From: an uncultured Schlesneria sp.
Lineage (GTDB): Bacteria > Planctomycetota > Planctomycetia > Planctomycetales > Planctomycetaceae
Reading direction: 5' to 3'
DNA length: 49,249 nucleotides
NCBI GenBank assembly: GCA_903871875.1
Contig: CAIQIR010000123.1
Location: forward strand, 1 to 49,249
Part shown: positions 27,201 through 34,914 of the stretch, in pieces
Numbering within the stretch: the first letter of the stretch is position 1
Layout of the letters: each line of letters opens with the position of its first letter
The notes under the pieces: generated by a model
Seen by the model: only the letters and a program-made list of their open reading frames with translations
What the model was told of the DNA's origin: nothing
Databases searched by the model: none
Made by a program: the position numbers and the translations under genes

Positions 27201-29933
27201 ATCCGCGTGGTGACGGACGGAACCTTGAACGAATTGGCCATCTGGGCCAAGCCCTCGCAACATACGGTGCTGAAGAGTGTTCTGGATGAATTGAAAACTG
27301 AAGCTCCCGCCAACGAGAAGAATCAACTGGTTTCGTATCCGCTGAAGTTTGCCGACCCCACCACGGCATCGACCGTGCTGCAAACCTTGTTTCCCGGCGC
27401 GAAAATCAATGTCGATACGACCACCAATCGTTTGCTGATTTGGGCTCGACCCGCCGATCATATTGCCGTCAAACAGGCAGTCGACGAACTCGACGGCGAC
27501 AAGGCGAGTGAACGACAAGACAAGGTCATGGTCTATCCGATACCGGAAATTGATCCTGACACAGCCGTCGCCATGCTGATGTCGATATTGCCGAAAATTC
27601 GCGTGATGAAAGACGTCAAGGCCCGGACCGTCGTGGCGTGGGGCAAAAAGGCCGATCACGAAATCATTGCCAAGACTCTGGCTGCGATGCGTGCTTCCAC
27701 CGAAGGAGATCAGAAGCCACACTTAAAAATCTACCCCGCCGGCAAGATCAACGCGGCCAATATGATCGAAGTACTGCGAATTACGTTTCCGAGCGCCAAA
27801 CTGGCCGTCGATACTCGCACCGGAGGTCTGGCGGCCTTGGGCACCGCTGCCGAACAGGCCGAAATTCAATCTGCCATCAACCAGATGGTGTCACAGGCGA
27901 TCGGAGAGACTGGCCGGTTCGTCACTTATCGCTTGTTCAAAACCGAACGAGAAACCGCGATGTCGGTGCTGACGCAAGCGGTGCCCGAAGCCCGCGTCAC
28001 GACGGGCAAAGACCCCACCCAGCTGCTGGCCTGGGCTCGTCCCGCCGACCATACGATCATTGAGCGGATTATTGACGAGTTAGAGTCAGAATCGGCTCCC
28101 AATAAAGGGTTCGAACTGAAGGTCTACACCGTCAAATCAGCCGGCGCCAGCAACATCACAACAGTGCTAGGTCGCGCGGTGCCCAAAGCGATGGTCAACC
28201 CCAGTGCCGACCCCAATCGGCTGGTGATCTGGGCATTGCCGTCCGACCATCTGCTGATCTCGCAGATCATCAAACAATTCGACACCGAACACACTTCCGA
28301 TTTTAAGATCGAATTCTACGACATCCAAAAGCTCGATTCCGAAGCCTCGTTGCGACTGGCGCAAGCCATCCTGCAAAAGCATGGTCCCGGTTCCACCGCC
28401 GCGTTGATTCAAGGCACCAACCAACTGTATGTGGAAGCCAGGCCTGAACAACAGGAAATGATTCGAGAAGCGTTGATGGGCCTGCGTGCGACGCCTGAAA
28501 CGGAATTTGAAGCCTTTCAATTAGACACTGTGGACGCCACGGCCGCCGATGCACTAATCCGACGCATGTTCAGCAACACGAAAACAATACCTCCGCTGGT
28601 GGAAGCAGACAGTAACTCGCAGAAGCTTTATGTGCGGGGAACGAAGGAACAGATTACGCGCGTGCGAACGTTGCTCGGAAAAATGGGTGAGACGGGAATT
28701 GGCGCCACCGGTGGTAGCAACACCTCTCGCCGAGTTCGCGTGATTCCCTTTACCGGCGATGCCGGCACCGCTCTCGAAGAAATTCAGCGGATCTGGCCTC
28801 GGCTGCGTCCCAACGAACTGCGCGTCGTCCCCGCGGCTGGCCTCAAATCGATCCTGACTTCGCCAACACAGAACGATTTGCCGCTGAACGAATCCAAGCC
28901 TGGAACGCCGGCGCCGTCTTCCAAGCCAAACCCGCCCGTTCCCGACGACAAGCCGGATAACGACCGCGACGGTGCGATGCTGGACGACGCACCAGATCAG
29001 GGCCACGGACTGCCCGGCAATCGCCGTCGCACCGGCCGCCCCGAAAAAACAACCGCGAAGACCATGGCCACGCCGGTGGCTCACAAGAAAACCGTCGCAC
29101 TGGCAGAGGCCGCAGACCCCATCGTCGATCCGGTCGCCAATCCGACTGCCGAACGGGATGAAAACACTCCCCCACCGATCATCGTCCTGCCGAAGGACGG
29201 CAACATCACCATCTTTTCCGAAGACACCGAAGCGCTGGATCAGTTGGATAAGTTGCTGCGGGGAATGGCTCGTCCGACCGAAGTCGCGGGACGAGGCTTC
29301 GGGGTCTATGCTCTGAAGAACTCGGGAGCCGCCTCCGTCGCCGAAACCATCCAGAAGTCGCTACGCATCCAGTCGACGACGGGAGGAACCTCGCGCAATT
29401 CCGGCCCAACCGTGGTCGCCGACGACCGGTTGAATGCAATCGTGGTGCATGCGAATCGTACGGATCGAATGGCGATCGAAAAATTAATCGAAGCGCTCGA
29501 TTCGGCCGAGATTCCCGATTCCTCGAATCGTCCCCGGCGAGTGGCGATCAAACACGGCTACGCCCTGCAAATCGAACCGGTGTTGCGGCTGGTCTATAAG
29601 GCACAGCTCACGACGGGCGGTGGACGAAAAGAGTTGCCGATCCCACCCGGCCTGGCTCCCGAAGTCGCCGCGACCTTGCAACAAATGAACGCCATGAACA
29701 CGGGACCGCTGTTGACGCTGAGCGTTGACGAAACGAGTAATTCGATCGTGATCATGGCCCCGAATTCGCTGGCCGAACAAGTGACGAAACTGATCGAAGA
29801 ACTGGATCAGGCCGCGCTGAACGAAAACGCACAAGCCATGAATCTGATTCCGACGGAGCGGATGAGTTCCGTGCGAGCCCAAAAGATCCTGAACCTGCTG
29901 CTCGATAAAACGAAGCGCACCAAACGCCCGTAA
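24249..29933 (+). CDS. Giant exported protein: N0-like domain plus about 22 secretin-N-like modules, no barrel
   Basis: A 1894-residue exported protein. The start is TTG at 24249, with GGAG ten bases upstream and a signal-peptide-like N-terminus (GILVATFVWGLCTIGSVPLM, then AEE). Residues about 40-115 are helical. An STN/N0-like domain follows at about 120-197 (LHFNFRFQRWTDVLEWFAKQ, then TVVEALDLLNGVLSTKGYTL). Residues 215-1535 contain about 20 N1/NolW-like modules, each opening with an aliphatic strand plus Y/H-P-L (VYPLKGVDPKIAEDVL, RFYPLEQPLPPSTLAAF, SHPLRSADPTTALTVLKG). A proline-rich charged linker spans about 1537-1643 and two more modules lie at about 1683 and 1763. There is no secretin barrel domain, so it cannot form a pore alone. 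It probably stacks beneath or around the secretin encoded upstream; that role is inferred from shared module type and proximity. Confidence 0.85.
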   Translation: MTQHHSFNLCSPIPCRGILVATFVWGLCTIGSVPLMAEETIEPSNETSFSRLAEAKVAEAVNLTDEQRGQVATLITARAEALAKAAPADRPQVIAQSEKDLSAILNDEQRVLFVRETAEPRLHFNFRFQRWTDVLEWFAKQADLSLVLDAPPPGTFNYSDSKSYTVVEALDLLNGVLSTKGYTLIRRGRMLLVVDVQDGIPEGLIPRIPLEEITKRGKFELVSVVFPLGDLDGAAVKTEITPLLGPYGKSALLPQSKQLLVTDTAGIMRAVSAVISSMPKPASATAPVPLYGVYPLKGVDPKIAEDVLTKMFPGAKIAADIKAEQINAYAVPAEQVAIKGVIEQMQAQNPPEKKPLLEVYPIRDQQDATQLVANLTLVAPLGRITFDPRERQIVAFASPLDQANIKSAIEKLAVTGSGDKSRQLDVYRLSKADPVTTLTLLQGLLPQTKLSLDPQTRRLVAIATPDDHKAIKAILDQLQSVEPGPDTQTLKIYPLDHPLPPTSLAVLTTLAPKAQIVPNVEAKQLQVLASPADHVLIKTNLEELLKEVPAQEKRQVVVYHVTPTQRTKFQTLLPSLTTDFPDIRMVVEGEPNELTIWAKPSQHELLKTVIETLVTDGNEQGKQQLTSHPLRSADPTTALTVLKGLVPNAKISLDSVNRNLVAIASPEDHALIKTNIEKLQPGDLGPDAPVLRFYPLEQPLPPSTLAAFTRLVPKATVTLDADGKWLQVVATATDHALVKSNLEELTKGLPLVEKRKLVVYHVTPIQRTKFQTLLPSLTVDFPEIRLVAEGEPNELTIWAKPSQHELLKTVIETLVTDGNEEGKRQLVSHPLRSADPTTALTVLKGLVPNAKISLDSLNRNLVAIASPEDHALIKTNIEKLQPGDLGPDAPVLRFYPLEQPLPPSALAAFTRLVPKATVTLDTDGKWLQVVATALDHTLVKNNLEELTKGLPLVEKRKLLVYPVTPAQRTRFQSVLPSLMADLPEIRVVTDGTLNELAIWAKPSQHTVLKSVLDELKTEAPANEKNQLVSYPLKFADPTTASTVLQTLFPGAKINVDTTTNRLLIWARPADHIAVKQAVDELDGDKASERQDKVMVYPIPEIDPDTAVAMLMSILPKIRVMKDVKARTVVAWGKKADHEIIAKTLAAMRASTEGDQKPHLKIYPAGKINAANMIEVLRITFPSAKLAVDTRTGGLAALGTAAEQAEIQSAINQMVSQAIGETGRFVTYRLFKTERETAMSVLTQAVPEARVTTGKDPTQLLAWARPADHTIIERIIDELESESAPNKGFELKVYTVKSAGASNITTVLGRAVPKAMVNPSADPNRLVIWALPSDHLLISQIIKQFDTEHTSDFKIEFYDIQKLDSEASLRLAQAILQKHGPGSTAALIQGTNQLYVEARPEQQEMIREALMGLRATPETEFEAFQLDTVDATAADALIRRMFSNTKTIPPLVEADSNSQKLYVRGTKEQITRVRTLLGKMGETGIGATGGSNTSRRVRVIPFTGDAGTALEEIQRIWPRLRPNELRVVPAAGLKSILTSPTQNDLPLNESKPGTPAPSSKPNPPVPDDKPDNDRDGAMLDDAPDQGHGLPGNRRRTGRPEKTTAKTMATPVAHKKTVALAEAADPIVDPVANPTAERDENTPPPIIVLPKDGNITIFSEDTEALDQLDKLLRGMARPTEVAGRGFGVYALKNSGAASVAETIQKSLRIQSTTGGTSRNSGPTVVADDRLNAIVVHANRTDRMAIEKLIEALDSAEIPDSSNRPRRVAIKHGYALQIEPVLRLVYKAQLTTGGGRKELPIPPGLAPEVAATLQQMNAMNTGPLLTLSVDETSNSIVIMAPNSLAEQVTKLIEELDQAALNENAQAMNLIPTERMSSVRAQKILNLLLDKTKRTKRP
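25921..27126 (+). repeat. Two near-identical 603-bp tandem units inside the giant gene
   Basis: The unit starting TCTATCACGT recurs at 25921, 26524 and, in divergent form, 27127, always 603 bp (201 codons) apart. Each unit codes for three N-like modules. The first two units share long identical stretches, for example the GAACTGACGATCTGGGCCAA block; the third diverges after the first module. Confidence 0.85.
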
Positions 29934-30149
29934 CCACCGCGTCGTGAACCGCGTATTGTCAGGGAAATCGGCCCCCACGCAAAAACGACCGCTGCGAGCA
30001 TCCACAGACTGCCCGGGATCCGTTAATCTTCCCGTTCTTCGGGTGGGGGAGCGGCACCGCAACGGTGGCGGCACCCCGTCCGTACGAACCAACGACGACC
30101 GCTTCGGAAGGAATGTCTGTCATCCCGCTGTGTGAAGGTCGAAACGGGA

Positions 30150-31796
30150 ATGAATTACCTGACTTCACTCGAGGATCACTTACCGCTGCTATTGGTGTTG
30201 TCTCCCGCCATCGGGTGTCTGCTCACGTCGCTGGTCCATCGATCGGCCGGCGGCCTGGTTCGGTCGCTCACAATCACCCAGACGATTTGTTCACTGCTGC
30301 TGCTGGGTGGAATCGCCTGGCGGTTTGAAACCGAACTGACGACCGAAGCCCGGGCGCGAATATCTCCCGCCACCGACATTCCCGCGACGACCGACGTCAC
30401 GGCGGCTCGTGCAGCGGTCAATCGACAAGTCGATAAACAACGCGCCGAACGTCTCTCTCATCAGTGGCTGGTCGTCGACGGCACCAATCTCTGGCCCTTG
30501 CTGATCCTGATCGTGCTGACAGGACTGGTCAGCTGGCAGGCCGACACCGTGACCGGTTCGCCTTTCGGATTCCTGGCGATCGTTCAATTATTCGAAGCCG
30601 CGTCGCTGACAGCACTGATGGCCTACGATCTTCGCGTTTATCTGATTGCGTTCGGCATCGGCGTGATGGCGATGGGTGTACTACTAGGCCAGTGGGGGGG
30701 GCCCGACCGGCGCAACGCGACCAGCCGATTTCTGCTGACGCAATTCTGTGGAAGCTCGTGCCTGATGCTGGGGTTTGCCATGTTAGTCGTGGCCGTCCCC
30801 TGGATGAAAATCGAAGACGCCCCTCAACCACCGACCCTCTTCTGGAACATCACCACCATCGTCTTCGAAATCCAGAAATGGACAACCGGCAACTCCCTGG
30901 CGTTTCAATACGAAAACGAAGTCTTCCCCTGGATGATCTTTATCTTGTCGCTGGGATTCGCCATTCAGTTCGGCCTATTCCCGTTTCATTCGTCATTGAT
31001 TGGAGTGCTAAGCGATGCTCCGCGATCCGTCGCCGTATTGCTCTTAGCCGGATTGGTATCGGCCAGCGGCCTGGGCTGGTTGCGATTCGTGGTACCGCTG
31101 GCTCCCGAATTGCTGGTCGGCTTCGAACGGCTGATTTTGATCCCCGCCTTGGGTAGCGCCGTCTGGGGTGCGATTCGCGCAGTGAACCCGGACGAACCTC
31201 GCCGACAGGCCGCTTACTTGTTTCTGAGTCTTTCTGGAGTCGCTCTGGTCGGGTATGACACCTTTTCGCGGATCGGCATGAGCGGAGGCTGGCTGATGCT
31301 GCAGCAATTGACGGTCTCGTTCATCCTCGCGTTATTCGTCTTCGATGCCAAAGACGCCGAGCGCAGTTCGGGCCTGTTGCCGACGACCGCTCGCCCCGAG
31401 AGTTATTCCACTCGTACTCTGCTGCTCTTGCTCTGTCTGCCCCTGTTGGGATTCTTCGCCAGCGAATTCCTGATCTTTTCCGAGTTGTTCCCCGATCGCT
31501 TGTTGGTGCTGGCGGGCGTGCTGTTTGCCGACGCCGTGGTCCTGCTGACAATCCTGTCGCTGTTCAACCGTCGCCTGGCTGCGGCCCCGCGCGGTCCTTC
31601 CACCGCGGCAAGTTCCAAGCGATTTCCCACATCAGCCATGGTCCTGCTCGCGCTCGCGGTGATCGTGAACCTTGCGCCGAATCTGATGCTGCATCAGTGC
31701 GAGCCCGAGTTCGCTCGCGTCTTCCGGCGATTTGAACGAGTGCCAGCGGTCGATTCCGCCGAACCCGATTCGCCTGAACGGCAGACATTGCCGTAA
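30150..31796 (+). CDS. Solitary complex I-like antiporter subunit (NuoM/NuoN/MrpD superfamily)
   Basis: A 548-residue polytopic membrane protein with roughly a dozen or more hydrophobic helices. ATG at 30150 follows GAAGG about ten bases upstream; the GTG at 30132 would place the ribosome site inside the gene. The conserved helix with an acidic residue is AIVQLFEAASLTALMAYDLR, and the family's PFHxW region appears as FPFHSSLIGVLSDAPRSVA. The helix where NuoM/NuoN have an essential Lys (KxAGxYxLLR) reads VLLLAGLVSASGLGWLRF with no Lys. The later DxKRxxAYSSI block appears as NPDEPRRQAAYLFLSLSG. No other nuo or mrp gene is nearby. Such solitary subunits occur in proteins coupled to carbon uptake or ion transport; its partner cannot be named from this window. 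Confidence 0.75.
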   Translation: MNYLTSLEDHLPLLLVLSPAIGCLLTSLVHRSAGGLVRSLTITQTICSLLLLGGIAWRFETELTTEARARISPATDIPATTDVTAARAAVNRQVDKQRAERLSHQWLVVDGTNLWPLLILIVLTGLVSWQADTVTGSPFGFLAIVQLFEAASLTALMAYDLRVYLIAFGIGVMAMGVLLGQWGGPDRRNATSRFLLTQFCGSSCLMLGFAMLVVAVPWMKIEDAPQPPTLFWNITTIVFEIQKWTTGNSLAFQYENEVFPWMIFILSLGFAIQFGLFPFHSSLIGVLSDAPRSVAVLLLAGLVSASGLGWLRFVVPLAPELLVGFERLILIPALGSAVWGAIRAVNPDEPRRQAAYLFLSLSGVALVGYDTFSRIGMSGGWLMLQQLTVSFILALFVFDAKDAERSSGLLPTTARPESYSTRTLLLLLCLPLLGFFASEFLIFSELFPDRLLVLAGVLFADAVVLLTILSLFNRRLAAAPRGPSTAASSKRFPTSAMVLLALAVIVNLAPNLMLHQCEPEFARVFRRFERVPAVDSAEPDSPERQTLP

Positions 31797-32043
31797 GTGG
31801 ACGAGTCACGATGCGCTTTGGGGAAACTTTTCCGAAGCTATCGATTTTAGCGAGAGTCGGTTCCAGCGGGTCGTCGATACAGAGGGATAGCCGTCGTTGT
31901 CTGGCGGCCCGTGGAACAACGAGAACTGGCCGTTGAATCATCAGTCGATTCGCAGCGTCGACTCTGACGCGAATGTCCTGTCTCTCGAACGTCATTACGG
32001 TATCACCTGATGCGGGCGGTCGAATTTCCGAGGAGTCTGGTCA

Positions 32044-32844
32044 ATGAACCACACACTTTTCAGCAGCGTCGTTATGGCCAGTCTGGTAACCACGTTGCCG
32101 TCACTCGCTGAGGCTCAAGTTTGCGGTCCCGCCATGAACTGCACGATCACCCGCCCTCGCCCCGTGGTCTCGACACAAATGCGTCCGCAACAGGTCACCA
32201 CCTTTTGCGACGTGACAGAAACTCAAGTCAGTCAGCGACAAGTCATCGAAAACATCCCGGTCACCACTTGCAAGAATGTGACCGTTGACGAAGGAGGCTA
32301 TCAAACGGTGTGGGTTCCCAAGCCCGTCACTCGACAAGTCGCACAAACAACCGTGCGACAACAAGTGAAAACCGTTTCCGTGCCCGTTCAAGTCACCAAG
32401 CGAATCCCTCAAATCTCGACGCAGATGGTTCCGGTTCAAACGGTGCAGTACATCAATGAAACGGTTCCCGTTCAGGCCACGGCGATGGCCTCAACCTGCA
32501 ACACCTGCGGCGGAGGGAGCCCGATGATCGGCTCGCAAATCTTCGCCCCTCAGATCGGCTACGGCATGCAGCAGTATCAACCGGCCCCGTACTCACAAGC
32601 GATGGTTCCCACGATGCCGGCCATCACGGTGCCCTCAACCTATCAATCGGCGGCGGTCACGATCCCCAGTTCACGACCAACACCTGTCGCACCGGTTCCG
32701 AACGCTTACGAAGAAACCGTGCCTGCCCGCAACGTACCGGCACCACGTGACGAAGCAATCGCCCCGGCTCGCAAGACCTCGATGTTCACCGGAGTCCCCT
32801 CCGCCGCCTCCGTCTGGCAACGACAAAGCACGTACCAGCGCTAA
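32044..32844 (+). CDS. Exported YTV-like repeat protein, probable cell-surface component
   Basis: A 266-residue exported protein. GAGGAG lies about nine bases before the ATG at 32044. A signal peptide (SSVVMASLVTTLPSLAEAQ) is followed by short repeats alternating valine/threonine/glutamine strands with basic residues: VTTFCDVTETQVSQRQVIEN, TVWVPKPVTRQVAQTTVRQQ, VKTVSVPVQVTKRIPQISTQ and MVPVQTVQYINETVPVQ. This resembles the YTV repeat proteins proposed for planctomycete cell walls. A CNTCGGGS cysteine cluster and a Pro/Gln/Met-rich tail follow. The YTV relationship is by pattern only. A hairpin 40 bp past the stop may end the transcript. Confidence 0.65.
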   Translation: MNHTLFSSVVMASLVTTLPSLAEAQVCGPAMNCTITRPRPVVSTQMRPQQVTTFCDVTETQVSQRQVIENIPVTTCKNVTVDEGGYQTVWVPKPVTRQVAQTTVRQQVKTVSVPVQVTKRIPQISTQMVPVQTVQYINETVPVQATAMASTCNTCGGGSPMIGSQIFAPQIGYGMQQYQPAPYSQAMVPTMPAITVPSTYQSAAVTIPSSRPTPVAPVPNAYEETVPARNVPAPRDEAIAPARKTSMFTGVPSAASVWQRQSTYQR

Positions 32845-32884
32845 TCGTAGTCTCGACTCTGGCAACAAGTATGTCTGGCAAGCG

Positions 32885-32914
32885 GTGTGACCGACAACTC
32901 TTCGTCGGTCACAC
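32885..32914. terminator. Hairpin downstream of the YTV-like gene
   Basis: A perfect 11-bp stem (GTGTGACCGAC at 32885-32895 and its complement at 32904-32914) with an 8-nt loop, 40 bp past the stop at 32844. No T run follows, so termination is a likely but not certain role. Confidence 0.5.
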
Positions 32915-33478
32915 TCAACGGACACTGCGATCTAGCGCGGCAAGCACCCCTGGTCATACGCTCGAACACTTTCTTCCGCCGACATCAATCGCTCCCAGTC
33001 GATCGCTGTTCGGAATCCAGTATCACAGCTGTTCGCAGTGGCCATCTGATGCCCTCGCAGGTTCTCTGCGACGATTTCCCTGAAAAGTTCTGTCAGCCCT
33101 GCTCTCACTCATTGCCGGCCCCCCATCTCATCACGCGGGATCGCAACCAATCGGCGCGGGCCTCGATCGACACAGGCCGCTTTGCGAGGCGTCCAAGAAT
33201 CCGCCCCATTGATTCTGGGGTTTTGTCGTGACTTGAAAGAAGTTAACGCGAAGGCCCAAAGTCGCCATGGCGCAAGGAAAGAAACAAAACGGTCGACACT
33301 CCCTCCTCCTTGCGGCTCTGCGCCTTCGCGGCTTTGCGTTCCCTTCTTTTCGAAAACATGAATTCGGCGCGTCTCGATCGTTAAACGGCTTCAATCTAAT
33401 TTGACGCCATGCCTAAAATGCACGGACGGGTTGGTGCGGCACGTACCGACGATCTGTCACATCGAAACCGCCTCGAAA
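32915..33478. other. Intergenic stretch containing repeat copy 1
   Basis: About 560 bp with no supported gene. Overlapping short frames at 32871-33231 show no pattern. It includes the dispersed palindromic repeat at 33236-33350 and presumably the promoter of the DUF1559 gene that follows. Confidence 0.5.
33236..33350. repeat. Dispersed palindromic repeat, copy 1
   Basis: The left arm (GAAGTTAACGCGAAGGCCCA and on to CGCAAGGAAAGAAAC) is matched by an inverted right arm (CTCCTTGCGGCTCTGCGCCT through GCGTTCCCTTCTTT). Internal ACGC and AAGG blocks repeat within each arm. Related copies occur at 42955-43060 and 47861-47958, all in intergenic sequence. Confidence 0.75.
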
Positions 33479-34657
33479 ATGAGTTCCGAACAAATGTCAA
33501 AATCATGGCGACGTCGGACCTGCTCTTTCCGTGGATTGTCACCTCGACGGTCGGGTTCGGGATTTACGTTGATTGAATTGCTGGTGGTGATTGCCATCAT
33601 CGCCGTGCTGATTGCGTTGCTGTTGCCGGCGGTACAGCAGGCGCGCGAGGCCGCTCGACGCGTGCAATGTAAAAACAACCTGAAACAAATCGGGCTGGCA
33701 CTGCACAATTACCACGATATCACCACGAACACGTTTCCTTCGGGCTACATCGGCACGACGCTGGGGGGAAACGGCTTTTCGGGGTGGGGGTGGATGACCA
33801 TGATCCTGCCTCAGCTCGATCAGGCCAATCTGTACAACGCCTTCAGTTCACCTGCGACCAATCCGAACTTTTCCGTAGGACTGTTCGGACTGAGTACCGC
33901 TCCGCCCACACCGGGGACCATTGCGACCCCGATCCCGGCCTTCCGCTGCCCGACCGACGTGGGAGATCCCACAATGCTTGGCAACTATGACGGCGGCATT
34001 GGGTTCGGTATTTCGACAATCGCCTACGGCCGGTCGAACTATGTCGGCGTCTGCGGAACCGACCCCAATTGGGTGAACGCGACCAGCCCCTACACACCCA
34101 CATTAATTCCCAATAGTTTCGCCGGCGACGGATTCGCCGCATCCGCCTCTCCGACCCCTGGATACGCATTTGGCGCGATGAGCTATTATGTCTCCGCGGC
34201 CCCGATCAATCTGCAGACGACCAATTCCGTCTTCGTCGAGGCATATGGCGGCACTTTCGGAAACGGCAGCATGCGCGGCCTGCGTGACATGACAGACGGT
34301 TCCAGCAACGTGATTGTCGTCGGTGAACGGTACAGTCCGGCGAAGACGACTGATGTTGTTGACAATGGCCCTGGCGGAAACCTGGATTTGGTCGGAGACG
34401 CTTCGTGGGTGGGAGCGGAAGACTCCACTTTTCACGGGCAACCGATGGCGTTGGGCGAAGCGACCAATCCGATTAACTACAATTTCAACTCGGCCTCGAT
34501 TCGCCCGCAGACAACCGGATTCGGCAGTCTGCACACTGGCGGGTCCCATTTCCTGCTGGGCGACGGCAGCGTCCGCTTCCTGCTGCAGACGATGAACATC
34601 AACACGTTCCGACAACTGTCACGAATCGCCGACGGTGGCGTTGTCGGCGAATTCTGA
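33479..34657 (+). CDS. DUF1559 protein with type IV pilin-like N-terminus
   Basis: A 392-residue planctomycete DUF1559 protein. The N-terminus is a prepilin-type cleavage/methylation segment: [20 protein letters not shown], then [20 protein letters not shown] and [14 protein letters not shown] prepilin peptidase would cleave before FTLIEL, leaving an alpha-1 pilin helix. The globular part contains the family blocks [93 protein letters not shown] and a VVGEF end. The family is hugely expanded in planctomycetes; its function is not established, probably a pseudopilin-like surface protein. ATG at 33479 has no strong ribosome site; one at 33494 is also possible. Confidence 0.9.
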   Translation: MSSEQMSKSWRRRTCSFRGLSPRRSGSGFTLIELLVVIAIIAVLIALLLPAVQQAREAARRVQCKNNLKQIGLALHNYHDITTNTFPSGYIGTTLGGNGFSGWGWMTMILPQLDQANLYNAFSSPATNPNFSVGLFGLSTAPPTPGTIATPIPAFRCPTDVGDPTMLGNYDGGIGFGISTIAYGRSNYVGVCGTDPNWVNATSPYTPTLIPNSFAGDGFAASASPTPGYAFGAMSYYVSAAPINLQTTNSVFVEAYGGTFGNGSMRGLRDMTDGSSNVIVVGERYSPAKTTDVVDNGPGGNLDLVGDASWVGAEDSTFHGQPMALGEATNPINYNFNSASIRPQTTGFGSLHTGGSHFLLGDGSVRFLLQTMNINTFRQLSRIADGGVVGEF

Positions 34658-34914
34658 ATCTGCGGCGATCTCATTTATCGGATACGACAAACTCGGTTCT
34701 GGCTACCCTCTCTCTGAAGTCCGACAGCGGGCTGTCATGTCTTGGATTTGCCCTGTTTGGACACGGGTACGAAACGCGATTGGTCCCCATAATCGACTCC
34801 CTGAAAGACGAAGCGAAAACATCGAGGTCGGTTTCACCGAAGACATTCCTGTTGTATTCTCAAACGACAACGTTTTGTTAACCCGAAAGATGTGTCTCCT
34901 TTGAGGTGCTCTCG

